Part shown: positions 63,489 to 64,000 of the stretch, one piece after another
Numbering within the stretch: position 1 is the first letter of the stretch
Layout of the letters: each line of letters begins with the position of its first letter
Assembly: GCF_003614435.1 (NCBI RefSeq)
Contig: NZ_CP025546.1
Span: forward strand, 1,240,001 to 1,304,000
Length of the DNA stretch: 64,000 nucleotides
Direction of reading: 5' to 3'
From: Mycobacterium paragordonae
GTDB taxonomy: Bacteria; Actinomycetota; Actinomycetes; Mycobacteriales; Mycobacteriaceae
The notes under the pieces: model-generated
What the model was told of the DNA's origin: nothing
The model's database searches: none
What the model saw: the letters and a program-made list of their open reading frames with translations, nothing else
Translations under genes and position numbers: made by a program

Positions 63489-64000
63489 ATGAAGCTCGGG
63501 ATCGTCGGTGTGCTGCTGTTCATCGCGGCTTACGTCGCGTCGAATTTCGTGTATGCCGGCGCCGGTCACGGCCCGCACGACCTGACCCAAGGGCAGCCGA
63601 TGCCCGACGGAACGACCATCACCATGGACCTGCAGGAAGTTCAGCAGAGCAACACGATCCTGCTGGCCAACCTCACCATCGTGCCTGGACCTGGTTTGCT
63701 CGACCCCCGCACCCACGATCTGACTCAGGACCTCAGCGTCGTCGTCACTTCCGCGGCGTCGCCCACCAAACGATCGTGGACGAAAGGCATGGTGCCCGGC
63801 AGCTTTCCGGTGCCACTGAGTATCGCCGGAGCCGTCACCGACTGGCCGTTCGATCACTACGTTTCCGGACCGATCGCGGTCGAGGTCTTCCGGGGCGACA
63901 ACCCGACGCCGGAGCGGGCGGCGGTGACGTTCGCCGACCGTCTCGCGGGTTGGCGCATCGACATTTCGACGACCGGCAATCCCGCCGCCACGGCACCGTA
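63489..64000 (+). CDS. DUF4436 membrane protein, tandem copy 3 (3' truncated by the window)
   Basis: An ATG at 63489 opens a frame that runs off the window after 170 codons. It begins MKLGIVGVLLFIAAYVASNF and contains GAVTDWPFDHYVSGPIAV and DRLAGWRIDIS, clearly parallel to copies 1 and 2. The C-terminal helices lie outside. 49 bp separate it from copy 2, more than between copies 1 and 2. Confidence 0.85.
   Translation, partial: MKLGIVGVLLFIAAYVASNFVYAGAGHGPHDLTQGQPMPDGTTITMDLQEVQQSNTILLANLTIVPGPGLLDPRTHDLTQDLSVVVTSAASPTKRSWTKGMVPGSFPVPLSIAGAVTDWPFDHYVSGPIAVEVFRGDNPTPERAAVTFADRLAGWRIDISTTGNPAATAP

Overview
The window is chromosomal DNA of a Mycobacterium. The evidence is the G+C-rich coding, the SecY-Adk-MapA-SigL-RslA order, the fadE9/mmsA/mmsB set, tandem F420-type luciferase-like oxidoreductases, mycobacterial cutinases and a complete ESX-4 locus (eccB4, mycP4, eccD4, eccC4, esxU, esxT) between truA and rplM-rpsI-glmM. 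Gene order follows two M. tuberculosis neighbourhoods as I remember them (about Rv0727c-Rv0753c, then Rv3465-Rv3436c), here joined in one piece. Several blocks have no counterpart I know of in M. tuberculosis, so this looks like a non-tuberculous species. I saw no rRNA, tRNA, CRISPR array, insertion sequence or prophage.

Layout. 0-4.1 kb: an AraC-type regulator fragment, then a DapB-like reductase divergent from a TetR-P450 pair across a near-perfect 30-bp palindrome, then a metallo-beta-lactamase-fold hydrolase. 4.1-7.9 kb: sugar-type genes (class II aldolase, 2-hydroxyacid dehydrogenase, FGGY kinase) and a GNAT protein with a GyrA-like N-terminus. 8.0-11.2 kb: an alpha-dioxygenase-like haem enzyme paired with a P450, then two TIGR00027-type methyltransferases. 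13.4-17.4 kb: secY-adk-map and sigL-rslA. 17.4-24.6 kb: a six-gene, two-operon block that looks biosynthetic (FAD oxidase and flavin monooxygenase to the left; ThDP enzyme, SRPBCC protein, KAS III-like enzyme and aminotransferase to the right). 24.6-28.7 kb: a MarR regulator and the valine-catabolic mmsA-fadE9-mmsB operon. 28.8-32.7 kb: a methyltransferase, then an ECF sigma, Rieske, cupredoxin, metallophosphoesterase and membrane protein operon. 32.6-36.6 kb: a lipoprotein, rmlC, rmlB and two LLM oxidoreductases. 36.8-41.5 kb: infA-rpmJ-rpsM-rpsK-rpsD-rpoA-rplQ-truA. 41.5-52.6 kb: two cutinases and ESX-4. 52.6-61.7 kb: rplM-rpsI, glmM, two ESX-associated genes, small metabolic genes and glmS. 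61.7-64 kb: three tandem DUF4436 genes, the last cut by the window edge.

The main result is regulatory. The motif TGAACC-N16-CGT, which I know as the SigL promoter consensus, occurs upstream of sigL and again twice, back to back, in the single intergenic region that drives both arms of the 17.4-24.6 kb block. The sequence therefore suggests a compact regulon: a redox-responsive SigL/RslA pair next to an uncharacterised pathway that it controls. Second is the ECF operon whose second gene encodes a Rieske protein with a cytoplasmic N-terminal region, in the position normally held by an anti-sigma factor. Third is the alpha-dioxygenase/P450 pair, which resembles as two adjacent genes the fused fungal dioxygenase-P450 oxylipin synthases.
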